Positions 48,422 to 58,618 are shown, counted from the first letter of the stretch. The stretch: 64,000 nucleotides of DNA from Candidatus Phytoplasma meliae (GCF_016876135.2 NZ_JACAOD020000001.1:73694-137693); one strand, 5' to 3'. Notes: generated by a model not told the origin, from the sequence alone. Numbers and translations: made by a program.

Positions 48422-50386
48422 ATGAATACTTTCAAATTGAAAACTACTTTCAAACCTAGTGGAGATCAACCATCAGCTATTCAAAAATTAATGCAAGGTT
48501 TTAATCAAGGTTTCCAAGAACAAATCCTTTTAGGGGCAACCGGAACAGGAAAAACTTTTACTATTGCCAACATTATTCAACATTTACAACAAAAAACTTT
48601 AGTAATTGCTCATAATAAAACTTTAGCAGGACAACTTTACAACGAATTAAAAGAAATGTTTCCTCACAATCAAGTAGAATACTTCATTTCTTATTATGAT
48701 TATTATCAACCCGAAGCATACATGGCTTCAAGCGATACTTACATTGAAAAAGATTCTCAAATTAATGATAAAATTGATCAATTGCGTCATAATGCTGTTA
48801 CTTCTTTGTTAAGTCGAGATGATGTTATTGTAGTTGCTTCAGTTTCATGTATTTATGGAATAGGAGATTTAAAAGATTATCAAAAAGCAACTCTATTACT
48901 AAAAATAGGAGATATATACGAAAGAAAAGCATTCTTGCGAAAATTAATAGAAATGAAATTCCAAAGAAATGAAATTAATTTTCATAGAGGAACTTTTAGA
49001 ATAAGGGGAGATATTGTTGAAATTATTCCATCATCTAACAAAGAAATTGGGATTCGTGTTATTTTTTTTGGCGAAGAAATAGAAAATATTCAACAATTTA
49101 CACTTTTAAATGGGAAAACAATTAACAACCTTAAAACTTTTAACATCTTTCCTGCAAGTCTTTATGCAGTTAACAACGAAAAAATAAAAGAAAGCATCAA
49201 AAGAATTCGCCAAGAATTAAAAGAACAAATAACACATTTTGAAAAAGAAAATAATCTTTTAGCAGCTCAAAAAATTAAAACGCGCACTTTAAAAGATTTA
49301 GAATTATTGCAAGAAATAGGATATTGCAATGGAGTTGAAAATTATTCAAGACATTTAGCATTGAAAGCAAAGGGAGAACCGCCATCTACTTTAATAGATT
49401 TCTTTGGCAAAGATTTTTTAACTATTGTAGACGAATCACATGTTACTATTCCTCAAATTAAAGGGATGTATTTTGGGGATTTTGCTCGTAAATCTAATTT
49501 AGTCAATTACGGTTTTAGACTTCCTAGTGCCTTAGATAACAGACCTTTAAAATTTAAAGAGTTTGAAAATAAAATAGATAAAATGATCTATCTTTCAGCA
49601 ACTCCAGGAGATTATGAATTGGCTAAAAAAATACCTATTATAGAACAAATTATTCGCCCTACTTTCATTCTTGATCCAGAAATCGAAGTAAAAAACACTA
49701 ACAACCAAATGGATGATCTTTATTTTGAAATAAAAGCGCGAATTAAAAAAAAACAAAGAGTTTTAATCACCACTTTAACAATTAATATGAGTGAAAATTT
49801 AACCACTTATCTTCAAGAATTAGGAATTAAAATAACTTATTTACATAGCGAAATCAAATCATTACAAAGACTTAAAATTTTAACAGACTTAAGAAAGGGT
49901 AAATATGATTGTTTAATAGGGGTTAACCTTTTAAGAGAAGGATTGGATTTACCTGAAGTTGCTTTAATAGTTATTTTAGACGCCGATAAGCAAGGTTTTT
50001 TAAGAAATGCAAGAAGTCTCATCCAAACAATAGGGAGAGCTGCACGAAATATCGATGGAAAAGTTATTATGTATGCTGATAAAATTACTAATTCTATGCA
50101 AATTGCTATCCAAGAAACAACAAGAAGAAGAAGAATACAACAAACTTATAATCAAAAGCATCAATTAACTCCAATCGCTGTTAAAAAAAACATTATAGAA
50201 AACGTTGATTTAACAGCAAAAAATGTTTCTTTAGAAAAACAAAAAATAGAAAAAAATGTTACAAATGTCAAAGAGGAAATCAAGAAATTAAAAAAATTAA
50301 TGCAACAAGCAGCTAAAAACCTTGATTTTGATCAAGCGATTTCTTTAAGAGAGTTGGTTTTAAAATTAGAAAAAATAAATCAATAG
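48422..50386 (+). CDS. uvrB: Excinuclease ABC subunit B
   Basis: A 654-residue damage-verifying helicase that loads UvrC. It has Walker A GATGTGKT (about 40-47), the beta-hairpin region YYDYYQPEAY, DESHVT, and the C-terminal UVR motif (about 617-652) that contacts UvrC. The ATG at 48422 is preferred over one two codons upstream (48416) because AAGGGGG lies 8 nt before it, but only 2 nt before the other. Next to uvrC; uvrA is not in this window. Confidence 0.96.
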   Translation: MNTFKLKTTFKPSGDQPSAIQKLMQGFNQGFQEQILLGATGTGKTFTIANIIQHLQQKTLVIAHNKTLAGQLYNELKEMFPHNQVEYFISYYDYYQPEAYMASSDTYIEKDSQINDKIDQLRHNAVTSLLSRDDVIVVASVSCIYGIGDLKDYQKATLLLKIGDIYERKAFLRKLIEMKFQRNEINFHRGTFRIRGDIVEIIPSSNKEIGIRVIFFGEEIENIQQFTLLNGKTINNLKTFNIFPASLYAVNNEKIKESIKRIRQELKEQITHFEKENNLLAAQKIKTRTLKDLELLQEIGYCNGVENYSRHLALKAKGEPPSTLIDFFGKDFLTIVDESHVTIPQIKGMYFGDFARKSNLVNYGFRLPSALDNRPLKFKEFENKIDKMIYLSATPGDYELAKKIPIIEQIIRPTFILDPEIEVKNTNNQMDDLYFEIKARIKKKQRVLITTLTINMSENLTTYLQELGIKITYLHSEIKSLQRLKILTDLRKGKYDCLIGVNLLREGLDLPEVALIVILDADKQGFLRNARSLIQTIGRAARNIDGKVIMYADKITNSMQIAIQETTRRRRIQQTYNQKHQLTPIAVKKNIIENVDLTAKNVSLEKQKIEKNVTNVKEEIKKLKKLMQQAAKNLDFDQAISLRELVLKLEKINQ

Positions 50387-50415
50387 GTTCTGGTAAATAT
50401 CAACAATAAAAAAAT

Positions 50416-50458
50416 AAAATAATTATCAAAACGCTACCAAACATAAGATAATTATTTT
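50416..50458. terminator. Bidirectional terminator between uvrB and topA
   Basis: Arms AAAATAATTATC (50416-50427) and GATAATTATTTT (50447-50458), 19-nt loop, A-rich left and T-rich right flank; it touches the topA stop codon. Confidence 0.75.
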
Positions 50459-52410
50459 TTTATTTTAGCAGTATTTTTGCATTCAGGGAAACGACTACAT
50501 CCCAAAAAATCACCATAACGTCCTTTTTTAATCCATAAAGGGGATTGACATAAATTACATTTTTGATCAGTTTCAATAGATTTTGGTTTTTCTATTTTTG
50601 CATTTTCCAATTTAAGTTTTACTTTGTCTTTCAAAGGAAAAGCATATTTGCATTCAGGGAAGCGACTACATCCCAAAAAATCACCATAACGTCCTTTTTT
50701 AATCCATAAAGGGGATTGACATAAATTACATTTTTGATCAGTTTCAATAGGTTTTGGTTTTGTTATTTTTTGATCAGCTATTCGATAAAGATTGTCAAAT
50801 TTTTGGTAAAATTGTTGCAATAATTGTTTATTATCGACTTTTCCAGAAGAAATTTGTTCTAATTCTTCTTCCATTTGAGCTGTATATTTAATATCAATTA
50901 TTTGTTGAAAAAATAAGTTTAAATTTTTCATAGTTAAAATACCTTGCTCAGTTGGTTGAAAACGTTTTTCTACTAAGTCAACATAAAGTCTTTTTTTGAG
51001 AGTGAAAATAATTTGTGAATAAGTAGAAGGACGTCCTATATTAAGTTTTTCTAAAGTTTTAATTAAAGTAGCTTCTGAAAAACGAGCCGGAGGAGTGGTA
51101 AATTTGCGTACATCTTGAATTTCTTCAGGAAAATAATTGTCATTCAAATTAAAAACTGGAATCACTTTATCTTTCGTGTTATCTGGACAAACTTTTTGAT
51201 AACCATCAAATATTTGAATCATTCCTTCTGTTAAAAAACAATAGTTATCGACATTAAAAAAAACTTGATTTTTTTGAAAAATAGCTGGTTTCATTAAACT
51301 TGATAAGGATCTTTTGTAAATAAGATCATAAAGTTTATATTCATATTTATCCAAATAAAGCTTTAAACTTTCGGGAGTTTTTTGTAAATCAGTAGGCCTG
51401 ATTGCTTCATGAGCATCCTGGGATTGGTTTTTTTTATTTTCTTGATAGACCCCTAAATATTCCAAACCATAATCGTTTTTAATTAATTTTTGAGCATTTT
51501 TAACAAATAACTTAGAAAATCTTGTGGAATCAGTTCTCATATAAGTAATCAAACCTATTGATTCTCCGCAAATATTAATCCCTTCATAAAGCTTTTGTGC
51601 AACCCTCATAGTTTGGTTAGATGTCATATTAAGGGTATTAATAGCTTCTTGTTGCAAAGTAGAAGTAATTAAAGGTTTTTTAGGGTTTTTAAATATTTCT
51701 TTTTGTTGTATTTTTTTAACTATAAAAGGTTTTTCTTTGATGTTTTCCATAATTTGCAAAGCTTCTAAAGCTTTAATCTTTTCATTTTTAGGACTTTGAT
51801 ATTCGGCTTGAAATCCTTTAAAAAAAGCAGTAATAAGATGGTATTCTTCGGGAATAAAAGATTGTATTTTCTCTTCTAAATCGACAATTAATTTCAAAGC
51901 TACTGATTGAACTCTTCCTGCTGATTGAGATTTTAGTTTTCTTACCAAACGTGATAATTTAAAACCAATAATGCGGTCTAGCATTCTTCTTGTTTCTTGA
52001 GAAAACACCAAAAATTCATCAATAATTCTAGGATTTTGACAAGCTTTTAAGACCACTTCTTTGGTAATTTCTCGAAAAATAATTCTATTTTTGCTTTTTG
52101 AATCCAAATTTAAAACTTGCGATAAATGCCAAGCAATTGCTTCACCTTCGCGATCAGGATCTGTCGCCAAAAAAACTTCTTTATTTTTAGTTTCGCGAAT
52201 TAAAGTCTCAACTATGGATTTTTTCTCTTTAATAATTTCATATTTAGGAACAAAACCGTTTTTAATATCAATACCAAGTCTATCTTTCCCTGATAAAGAT
52301 AAATCTCTAATATGCCCTTTAGAAGATAAAATTTCCACTTTATTATCAAAAAAGCGGCTTAAAGTTTTAATTTTAGCAGGTGATTCTACTATAATAACTT
52401 TTAGTTTCAT
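50452..52410 (-). CDS. topA: DNA topoisomerase I, with duplicated C-terminal zinc finger
   Basis: A 652-residue type IA topoisomerase that relaxes negative supercoils. The TOPRIM domain has VESPAKIKTL and DPDREGEAIAW. The catalytic Tyr is about 290 in GLITYMRTDSTR. The C-terminus holds two four-Cys zinc fingers of the CxxC...C...C type (CNLCQSPLWIKKGRYGDFLGC...). They are almost identical to each other in protein and DNA, a recent tandem duplication. Last gene of the long minus-strand run, 28 nt after rbgA, with a bidirectional terminator at its end. Confidence 0.95.
   Translation of the reverse strand: MKLKVIIVESPAKIKTLSRFFDNKVEILSSKGHIRDLSLSGKDRLGIDIKNGFVPKYEIIKEKKSIVETLIRETKNKEVFLATDPDREGEAIAWHLSQVLNLDSKSKNRIIFREITKEVVLKACQNPRIIDEFLVFSQETRRMLDRIIGFKLSRLVRKLKSQSAGRVQSVALKLIVDLEEKIQSFIPEEYHLITAFFKGFQAEYQSPKNEKIKALEALQIMENIKEKPFIVKKIQQKEIFKNPKKPLITSTLQQEAINTLNMTSNQTMRVAQKLYEGINICGESIGLITYMRTDSTRFSKLFVKNAQKLIKNDYGLEYLGVYQENKKNQSQDAHEAIRPTDLQKTPESLKLYLDKYEYKLYDLIYKRSLSSLMKPAIFQKNQVFFNVDNYCFLTEGMIQIFDGYQKVCPDNTKDKVIPVFNLNDNYFPEEIQDVRKFTTPPARFSEATLIKTLEKLNIGRPSTYSQIIFTLKKRLYVDLVEKRFQPTEQGILTMKNLNLFFQQIIDIKYTAQMEEELEQISSGKVDNKQLLQQFYQKFDNLYRIADQKITKPKPIETDQKCNLCQSPLWIKKGRYGDFLGCSRFPECKYAFPLKDKVKLKLENAKIEKPKSIETDQKCNLCQSPLWIKKGRYGDFLGCSRFPECKNTAKIKK
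50479..50761 (-). repeat. Near-identical duplicated zinc-finger segment in topA
   Basis: Segments 50479-50590 and 50650-50761 (offset 171 bp = 57 codons) differ at about two positions in 112 nt. Each encodes one zinc finger of topA. Confidence 0.93.
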
Positions 52411-52438
52411 ATTCTTTAGTCCCTTATATTTTTTGAAA

Positions 52439-53368
52439 TTAAATCATTTTCGTTAATTGGTTTTGATTTTTAAAAAAATGATCTAATAAGGGTAAAATAT
52501 CTAAATCAAAATTAATTTTACCCAAACGACCTTCCCTTATTTCTTGCAAAATAACTTGGTATACTTTCTTTTCATCAATTTTTTGATTACAAATATAAAA
52601 ATTTCTTTTTTTTCCGATCAGATCAATTAAATTATCATTTTGAATGTCATTTTGATCCAACATCGATAAATCAAATCTTTTGATTAAATTATTCAAATAA
52701 TGTTTTTTTAAATAATTTAAGGCGCATTCTCCTAATGTTTCTAAAGGCAAAACTGAATCTTTAAAAGAACCTGATAAAGCCAAAGATAAACTAATGGTTT
52801 TATCATAAAAACGATGATATAAAACCCCTGGAGTGTCTAAAAATTGAATATTGGGGTGTAAAGTTTTAATCCATTGAGTTTTTTTGGTGGTTCCTGCTGC
52901 ATTAGCAGTCTTTAAAACTTTTTTACCAACAAAACCATTAATTAAAGTTGATTTCCCCACATTAGGCATCCCAACTATCATCATTTTGATATTTGGTTTG
53001 TTTGCAAAAACACTTTTTTTTAATTTAAAACAGGGATTTGGAGTTTGGATTATTTTAAGAGCTTGTTTATATATGGCAAAATTTTTATTTTTTTTAATAG
53101 CGTCTATTTTTAAAACCGATATTTTATTTTGGAAATAATAATCCAAAAAAGGTTGAATTTTTTGAGAATCAGTTAAAGAAAATTTATTTAACAAAAATAA
53201 AAAAGGTTTTTGATAAGTTTTTATTAAAGATAAAAGTTTAAAATTAATACTAGAAAAAGGGGTTCTGGCATCTAACATCAATAAAACTATATCAACTAAA
53301 GATAAATTTTGTTGGATTTGATCAAAAGTTTTTTTCATATGACCAGGGAACCAATTAAACGTTTTCAT
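52439..53368 (-). CDS. rbgA: Ribosome biogenesis GTPase RbgA (YlqF)
   Basis: A 309-residue GTPase for late assembly of the 50S subunit. The G motifs are circularly permuted, as in YlqF: G4 FLLNKFSL comes first (about 58-65), then G1 GMPNVGKSTL (about 132-141), then G3 LDTPGVL. It starts MKTFNWFPGHMKKTF, the family N-terminus. AAGGA lies 8 nt before ATG. The C-terminal helical domain contacts 23S rRNA. Confidence 0.94.
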   Translation of the reverse strand: MKTFNWFPGHMKKTFDQIQQNLSLVDIVLLMLDARTPFSSINFKLLSLIKTYQKPFLFLLNKFSLTDSQKIQPFLDYYFQNKISVLKIDAIKKNKNFAIYKQALKIIQTPNPCFKLKKSVFANKPNIKMMIVGMPNVGKSTLINGFVGKKVLKTANAAGTTKKTQWIKTLHPNIQFLDTPGVLYHRFYDKTISLSLALSGSFKDSVLPLETLGECALNYLKKHYLNNLIKRFDLSMLDQNDIQNDNLIDLIGKKRNFYICNQKIDEKKVYQVILQEIREGRLGKINFDLDILPLLDHFFKNQNQLTKMI

Positions 53369-53416
53369 TTGATTAATCCTTCTTTTTTTAAAATCCCATA
53401 ATTTTGAATTTATCTT

Positions 53417-54175
53417 TTATTTTTTGCCATTATTTGTGTTTGTCATTGATTCTAAAACTTCTTGTAATTCTTTTTCAATATCGCCTTCATTATTAAAAAT
53501 CTTTTTGCTATAAATTTTATAAAACTCTTCTCCTGTGATGCCAATTAAAGATATTCCTATTTTAATAAAAATTAATTCTAAAGGTTTATCAAAAATAACT
53601 TTTTTAATCCAATGAAAGGGATTGATAAAGTTTTTAATGTTATTAAAAGTATTTGTAATTTTTTTAACTTTTTGTACTTTTTGTAAAATATTTTTATTAA
53701 CAATAGTTTCTCTAATGACAAATATTCTTTTTAAAGTCATTTTACGAAATAAAATTAAAATTTTATTTTGAAAGATGCTATCAATTCTTTGATTAATGTA
53801 AAGCATCAAAACTAAACTTTCATCAATGGTTAATTCTAAATAAGGATATTGAGAATTGGGATAAAATTGTTTAACGATTTCTAAAATTAATTCTTTAACA
53901 GACATCAACAATAAATTTCCGAAATTATCTTTATCTTGTTTCATTTTGGTTTTAAAAAAATGTTTTTTGTTTTCAATTAACTGTATTATAACTTTTTCAT
54001 CGACGTCGGACTTTTCCGGTTTGCTGTGAGCAAAATTTTGTCGAACTTTGCGTAAAGAAAGATAACAATAAAAAACGCCAAAAAAAATAAATCCACTCAC
54101 AAAACCAAAAAAATAACTTAAAAAGAAGGTAAATTGTCTACTTATATCAATAAAAGATTTCCAAAATGATGACAC
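53417..54175 (-). CDS. Conserved-type membrane protein of unknown function
   Basis: A 252-residue protein that starts with GTG (54175). One or two N-terminal hydrophobic helices (about 12-42, FFLSYFFGFVSGFIFFGVFYCYL) are followed by a large charged helical domain with a hydrophobic patch about 205-220 (IFIKIGISLIGITGEEFYKIYSKK). I do not recognise the family. It lies inside a housekeeping run between efp and rbgA, so it may be a core rather than accessory gene. The stop is 48 nt before rbgA. Confidence 0.75.
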   Translation of the reverse strand: MSSFWKSFIDISRQFTFFLSYFFGFVSGFIFFGVFYCYLSLRKVRQNFAHSKPEKSDVDEKVIIQLIENKKHFFKTKMKQDKDNFGNLLLMSVKELILEIVKQFYPNSQYPYLELTIDESLVLMLYINQRIDSIFQNKILILFRKMTLKRIFVIRETIVNKNILQKVQKVKKITNTFNNIKNFINPFHWIKKVIFDKPLELIFIKIGISLIGITGEEFYKIYSKKIFNNEGDIEKELQEVLESMTNTNNGKK

Positions 54176-54349
54176 AATATTCCATTTCCTTTGTTTTCTT
54201 TTTAACTTTTATAAAGCAAATTTTCATTTACATAATTTAAAAACATAAATCAATAAAAAGGGCGTTACTCTAAAAATAAAGGTTTATAATAAATATTATA
54301 ATCATATAATCAAATTATGTGCATATAATAATTAAAAAAACAAAAAAAA

Positions 54350-54919
54350 TTATTTACCATTATCTCTTGATAAATAAAGTCCTGTTTCAGTGTTAACAAT
54401 AATATTTTCTCCTATATTAATAAAAAGAGGGACTTTAACCATTAATCCTGTTTCCAAAGTTGCATCTTTTAATGAATTAGTTTTAGTATCTCCTTTAACG
54501 CCAGGTTCTGTATAAGTCACTTTTAAAGAAATTTTATTAGGAAGACTGATTCCTAAAATTTCGTTATTTTCGCAAAAAATAATTTCTACAAATAAACCTT
54601 CATAAAGATATTGGAGGTATTTTTGTACTTGTTCTTTATCGATTTCTAATTGTTCATAATTTTGAGTATCAATAAAAACATATTTTTCTTCAAAAGCATA
54701 AAGAAACTGCATTTTAACTTTATTGATTAAAACGGGTTCTAATTTAATTCCCGCATTAAACGTATAATCAATTACACTTCCAGTTCTTAAATTTCTTAAT
54801 TTAGTTCGCACAAAAGCGGCGCCTTTACCGGGTTTAACATGTAAAAAATCCAATATTTGATAAATTTGATTATTAGATTTAATTGTTTGACCTGTTTTAA
54901 AATCATTTGTATTAATCAT
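54350..54919 (-). CDS. efp: Elongation factor P
   Basis: A 189-residue tRNA-shaped factor that rescues ribosomes stalled at polyproline. Three beta-barrel domains; the modification loop is KPGKGAAFVR near residues 31-40. The modified Lys is probably about 34. Length normal. GGAGG lies 10 nt before the ATG. Follows miaA by 28 nt on the same strand. Confidence 0.96.
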   Translation of the reverse strand: MINTNDFKTGQTIKSNNQIYQILDFLHVKPGKGAAFVRTKLRNLRTGSVIDYTFNAGIKLEPVLINKVKMQFLYAFEEKYVFIDTQNYEQLEIDKEQVQKYLQYLYEGLFVEIIFCENNEILGISLPNKISLKVTYTEPGVKGDTKTNSLKDATLETGLMVKVPLFINIGENIIVNTETGLYLSRDNGK

Positions 54920-54947
54920 ATTTAGTGAACCTCCGAATTAATATAGA

Positions 54948-55817
54948 TTAAGTTTTTGTTATAAAATTACTAATCATCTGAGAAGCTACTTGTTCTAAAC
55001 AAGGGGATAAAGTATCTAAAATAACAGGTTTCATTTGGTTTTGAAACCAATTTTTTTGCCTTTTAGCGTATTGCATGGTTTTTTGAATAATTAATCGTTT
55101 AGCTTCATCTAAACTAGATTCCCCTTCTAAAAAACATTTAATTTCACGATAACCAATAATATTAAAATTAGCTTTAGGAAATTTAGTTAAAAGAAATTTT
55201 ACTTCTTCTATAAAACCATTTTTTAACATATTTTCTAACCTCAAAATAACCCTGTTTTTTAAAACTGGGCGATCAATATTGAGATACAAAATCAAAAGAG
55301 AGTATAAAGGATAATTTTTTTTAGTTTTTTGAGATCTTAAATTGCCTGAAAGAATATCATAATAAGCACTAATAATGCGTAAAGGATTTTTCACATCTAA
55401 AACTAATTGAGGATCTTTTTTTTTAACAATTCTAAGCATATTTTCCAAATCACCATTAGTAAATTTTTGTTTTATTAATGGTTTGCAAGTTAACTCATAA
55501 TCAAAAAGAGCTGATTTAAGATATAAGCCACTACCGCCAACAAATAATGGTGAATCGATGGTAGAGATTTTTTGACGAGCGTCTCTTTGAAAATGATAAA
55601 TACTATAATTGTTTTCGGGTGAGAGAAAATCTAAAAGATGGTGTTGAATGCCATCCATTTCTTCTTTTTTAATTTTAGCAGTTCCGATATTATAATATTG
55701 GTACATTTGAGTAGAATCACAATTGATAATTTCAAAATTAAATCGTTTAGCTAATTTAATAGAAAGATCTGTTTTTCCTGAAGCAGTAGGGCCTGCGATA
55801 GCAACTATTTTTTTCAT
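54948..55817 (-). CDS. miaA: tRNA dimethylallyltransferase
   Basis: A 289-residue enzyme that adds a dimethylallyl group to A37 of tRNAs reading UNN codons. P-loop GPTASGKT (8-15), DSTQMYQ, and the GGSGLYLK region are clear. AAGGAAATTTTT precedes ATG. The same modified base, when free, is a cytokinin, so phytoplasma MiaA is of interest for plant effects (inference). Between ymdB and efp. Confidence 0.95.
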   Translation of the reverse strand: MKKIVAIAGPTASGKTDLSIKLAKRFNFEIINCDSTQMYQYYNIGTAKIKKEEMDGIQHHLLDFLSPENNYSIYHFQRDARQKISTIDSPLFVGGSGLYLKSALFDYELTCKPLIKQKFTNGDLENMLRIVKKKDPQLVLDVKNPLRIISAYYDILSGNLRSQKTKKNYPLYSLLILYLNIDRPVLKNRVILRLENMLKNGFIEEVKFLLTKFPKANFNIIGYREIKCFLEGESSLDEAKRLIIQKTMQYAKRQKNWFQNQMKPVILDTLSPCLEQVASQMISNFITKT

Positions 55818-55924
55818 AAAAATTTCCTTGTAACAATAGATAACTTGTGTTTTGTTAAATATTTTATTTTTATAATATGTTTTTTACAAGTCATATATAA
55901 AAACAATATTTACTGATTATTCTC

Positions 55925-56689
55925 CTATTCTTCTGATAAATTAATTTTTTCAATTTTTTTTTCTGGATACAAAGTGACAACTACTCCATTTAATTGCCTT
56001 TTTCCTTGTTCATTAGGTCTAAATAATACTTTATTTCCTAAAAAAGATTGAATGATGGGTTCTTTTTTTTTACCTATAACACCATCTTTGGCACCTGTCA
56101 TTCCTACATCCGAAATATAAAGAGTTTTACGAGGGAAAAGTCGTTCATCATTAGTTTGTACGTGAGTATGAGTACCTACAATGGCGTTAATGCGACCATC
56201 AAAATAATGAGTAAGAGCTATTTTTTCACTAGTAGCTTCTGCGTGAAAATCTAAAAAAGAAAAATCATATTTAGATTTATTTTGTTCTAAAACATTTTCA
56301 ATTGTTTTGAAAGGGCAATAAAGTTTTGAATTAATAAAAACACGCCCTAAAGCATTCATAACTAAAATTTTTTTATCCACGCAATCAACAATTTTATAAC
56401 CTTGACCTGTTTGTTGAATGTCGTTAACAGGTCTTATTACATTAGATTTATCAATGAAATTTTTAATTTGTTTATTTTTCCAAACGTGATTTCCCATGGT
56501 AATTAAATTAACGCCTAATTTTTGTAATTTTTGATAAATTTTATAACTTAAACCAGCTCCATTATCAGCATTTTCAGCATTTACGATAATGAAATTAGGT
56601 TGATAAGTTTTTTTTAAAAAATCGACTTTTTCTGCAAAATAATCAACTCCAAGTTTGCCGTAAATATCTCCAATAAACATTATTTTCAT
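55925..56689 (-). CDS. ymdB: YmdB-family metallophosphoesterase
   Basis: A 254-residue calcineurin-like phosphodiesterase of the TIGR00282/YmdB family. Metal-binding motifs: FIGDIYGKLG (4-13), NAENADNG, GNHVWKN and HAEATSEK, with GTHTHVQT near the end. In Bacillus, YmdB hydrolyses 2',3'-cAMP-type nucleotides and works with RNase Y. Here it is 21 nt downstream of rny, the same neighbourhood. AGGAG precedes the ATG. Confidence 0.94.
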   Translation of the reverse strand: MKIMFIGDIYGKLGVDYFAEKVDFLKKTYQPNFIIVNAENADNGAGLSYKIYQKLQKLGVNLITMGNHVWKNKQIKNFIDKSNVIRPVNDIQQTGQGYKIVDCVDKKILVMNALGRVFINSKLYCPFKTIENVLEQNKSKYDFSFLDFHAEATSEKIALTHYFDGRINAIVGTHTHVQTNDERLFPRKTLYISDVGMTGAKDGVIGKKKEPIIQSFLGNKVLFRPNEQGKRQLNGVVVTLYPEKKIEKINLSEE

Positions 56690-56710
56690 AATAAAATCTC
56701 CTGTAATTAG

Positions 56711-58285
56711 TCATAATTTAGCTATTTCAATAGCTCTTATTTCTCTGATAACAGTAACTTTAATAACGCCGTTATAATTAACGTCTTGTTCTATTTTTTC
56801 TTTAATGGTGCGCGCAGTATGGAAAATAAAATCATCAGCTACTTTTTCGGGTTTAACAATGACTCTGATTTCGCGTCCAGCTTGCATAGCATAAGATTGA
56901 GCGACTCCTTTGATAGAATTGGCTATGTTTTCTAATTGAGTTAATCTTTTAATATAATTTTCTATAGATTCTTTACGAGCTCCAGGTCTTGCAGAACTTA
57001 GAGTATCTGCGATAGCAACTAAAACAGCAATAATAGTTTGAGGAGGTTGATCTTCATGGTGAGAAGCTATAGCATCAATAACTTCAAGTTTTTCTTGATA
57101 TTTATTGGCCAAAGAAACTCCAATTTCAACATGACTACCTTCTGTTTCATGATCTAAAGCTTTCCCTATGTCATGAAACAAACCAGCTCGTCTGGACAAA
57201 ATTTCATTTTCTCCAATTTCTGAAGCAAGTTTTCCTGCTAAAAAGGCCACTTCCAAAGAATGTTTTAATACATTCTGGCCATAACTAACACGGAAATGAA
57301 GCTTTCCTAAAATTTGAATCAAATCAGGGTGCACTTCGCCTATTTTAGTAATAAAAACAGCTTCTTCACCCATTTCTTTGATAAAATTATCAACTTCTAA
57401 AATCGATTGTTCTAATGCTTTTTCAATTCTAGAAGGGTGAATTCGGCCATCAGAAATCAAAAATTCTAAAGTTTTTTTAGCAATTTCCCTTCTAACTGGA
57501 TCAAAACTACTTAAAACTACTGTAGTAGGTGAATCATCTATAATTAAATCTACCCCGGTTAAATCTTCTAAAGTTTTAATATTTCGTCCTTGGCGACCAA
57601 TAATGCGCCCTTTCATATCTTCGTTGAGAATATCAACGACACTAATGTTTTTTTCTCCTGTAATATCACTAGCATATTTTTGCATTGCTAAAACTAAAAG
57701 CATTTTAGCTTTTTTTGACACTTCTAATTTGGCTTTTTCTTGTTCCTTTTTTATATATGCAATAATTTCGTTAGCAGAATTGTTCCTAACTTCATTCATG
57801 ATGATATCATAAGCTTCTTCGCGATTTAAAAAAGCGATTTGTTCTAGTTTTATTTTTTGATTTTGTAAAATAATTTCTTGTTCTTTAATCTGTGTTTCTA
57901 GTTTTTTTTGATCATTAATAATAGCTTGCTGTTTAGCGTCTAAATATTGTTCTCTTTTGTTTAAATTTTCAGTTCTATTATTAAATAACTCTTCACGACG
58001 ATTATTCTTTTTTTCTAAATTAATTATTATTTTAGTTCTTTCATGCAAATCATGTTCTATTTTCTTTTGCAAAGAAAATATTTCCATTTTAGCATTTTGA
58101 ATCAATTCTTTTTCATATTGATGCAAATTATCCAATTTATCTTTAACTTGTTGTTCAAATTTTTGCTGCTCTTGATATATTTTTTTTCGATTAAAAAAAG
58201 AATAAAATAAATAACCTATTAGAACACCTAAAGAAAAAACAACAAAATAAAATAACAATTCGGGGAAACAACTTAAGGGGTTCAT
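56711..58285 (-). CDS. rny: Ribonuclease Y
   Basis: A 524-residue membrane-anchored endoribonuclease that starts mRNA decay in Gram-positives. An N-terminal transmembrane helix (about 8-28) leads to a long coiled coil (about 35-190), a KH domain (RIIGRQGRNIKTLEDLTG, near 230), and an HD domain with the FHDIGKALDHE motif near 370-380. Length is typical. AAGGAAG lies 15 nt before the ATG, a long spacing. It is the first gene of a long minus-strand run through ymdB-miaA-efp-rbgA-topA. Confidence 0.96.
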   Translation of the reverse strand: MNPLSCFPELLFYFVVFSLGVLIGYLFYSFFNRKKIYQEQQKFEQQVKDKLDNLHQYEKELIQNAKMEIFSLQKKIEHDLHERTKIIINLEKKNNRREELFNNRTENLNKREQYLDAKQQAIINDQKKLETQIKEQEIILQNQKIKLEQIAFLNREEAYDIIMNEVRNNSANEIIAYIKKEQEKAKLEVSKKAKMLLVLAMQKYASDITGEKNISVVDILNEDMKGRIIGRQGRNIKTLEDLTGVDLIIDDSPTTVVLSSFDPVRREIAKKTLEFLISDGRIHPSRIEKALEQSILEVDNFIKEMGEEAVFITKIGEVHPDLIQILGKLHFRVSYGQNVLKHSLEVAFLAGKLASEIGENEILSRRAGLFHDIGKALDHETEGSHVEIGVSLANKYQEKLEVIDAIASHHEDQPPQTIIAVLVAIADTLSSARPGARKESIENYIKRLTQLENIANSIKGVAQSYAMQAGREIRVIVKPEKVADDFIFHTARTIKEKIEQDVNYNGVIKVTVIREIRAIEIAKL

Positions 58286-58589
58286 GTTATATTAATAACT
58301 TCCTTCTTTTTTTATAAATTGATTATAAATCAAAAAATCACAAACACAAAAATGTATATAAAATAGTTGTTTTATATAATTTAGGAAAAACGAGGGATAA
58401 TGCAAAATATTTTTAATAATTAATGTAACGGATTTTAAAAGCTTTTTTTATTTTTTCAATCCCTCAAACGATGAAAAAACAAAAAAAGATATTGATCTTA
58501 ATTGCATTCAATATAAAATAATTTTCTTTTTATTTGTTTATTTATTAAAATAAATATTTAATATTATTTATTTTAAAATAAAAAAATTG
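58286..58589. other. AT-rich spacer upstream of rny
   Basis: About 300 nt. It includes the palindrome TAAAATAAAT (58546-58555) / ATTTATTTTA (58566-58575). The minus-strand rny promoter must lie here, but no clear -35/-10 pair was found. Confidence 0.45.
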
Positions 58590-58618
58590 AAAAGCTAATC
58601 TTAGATAGATTAGCTTTT
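58590..58618 (-). terminator. Terminator of 107-residue gene
   Basis: Arms AAAAGCTAATC (58590-58600) and GATTAGCTTTT (58608-58618), 7-nt loop; on the minus strand it is followed by T-rich sequence. Confidence 0.85.
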
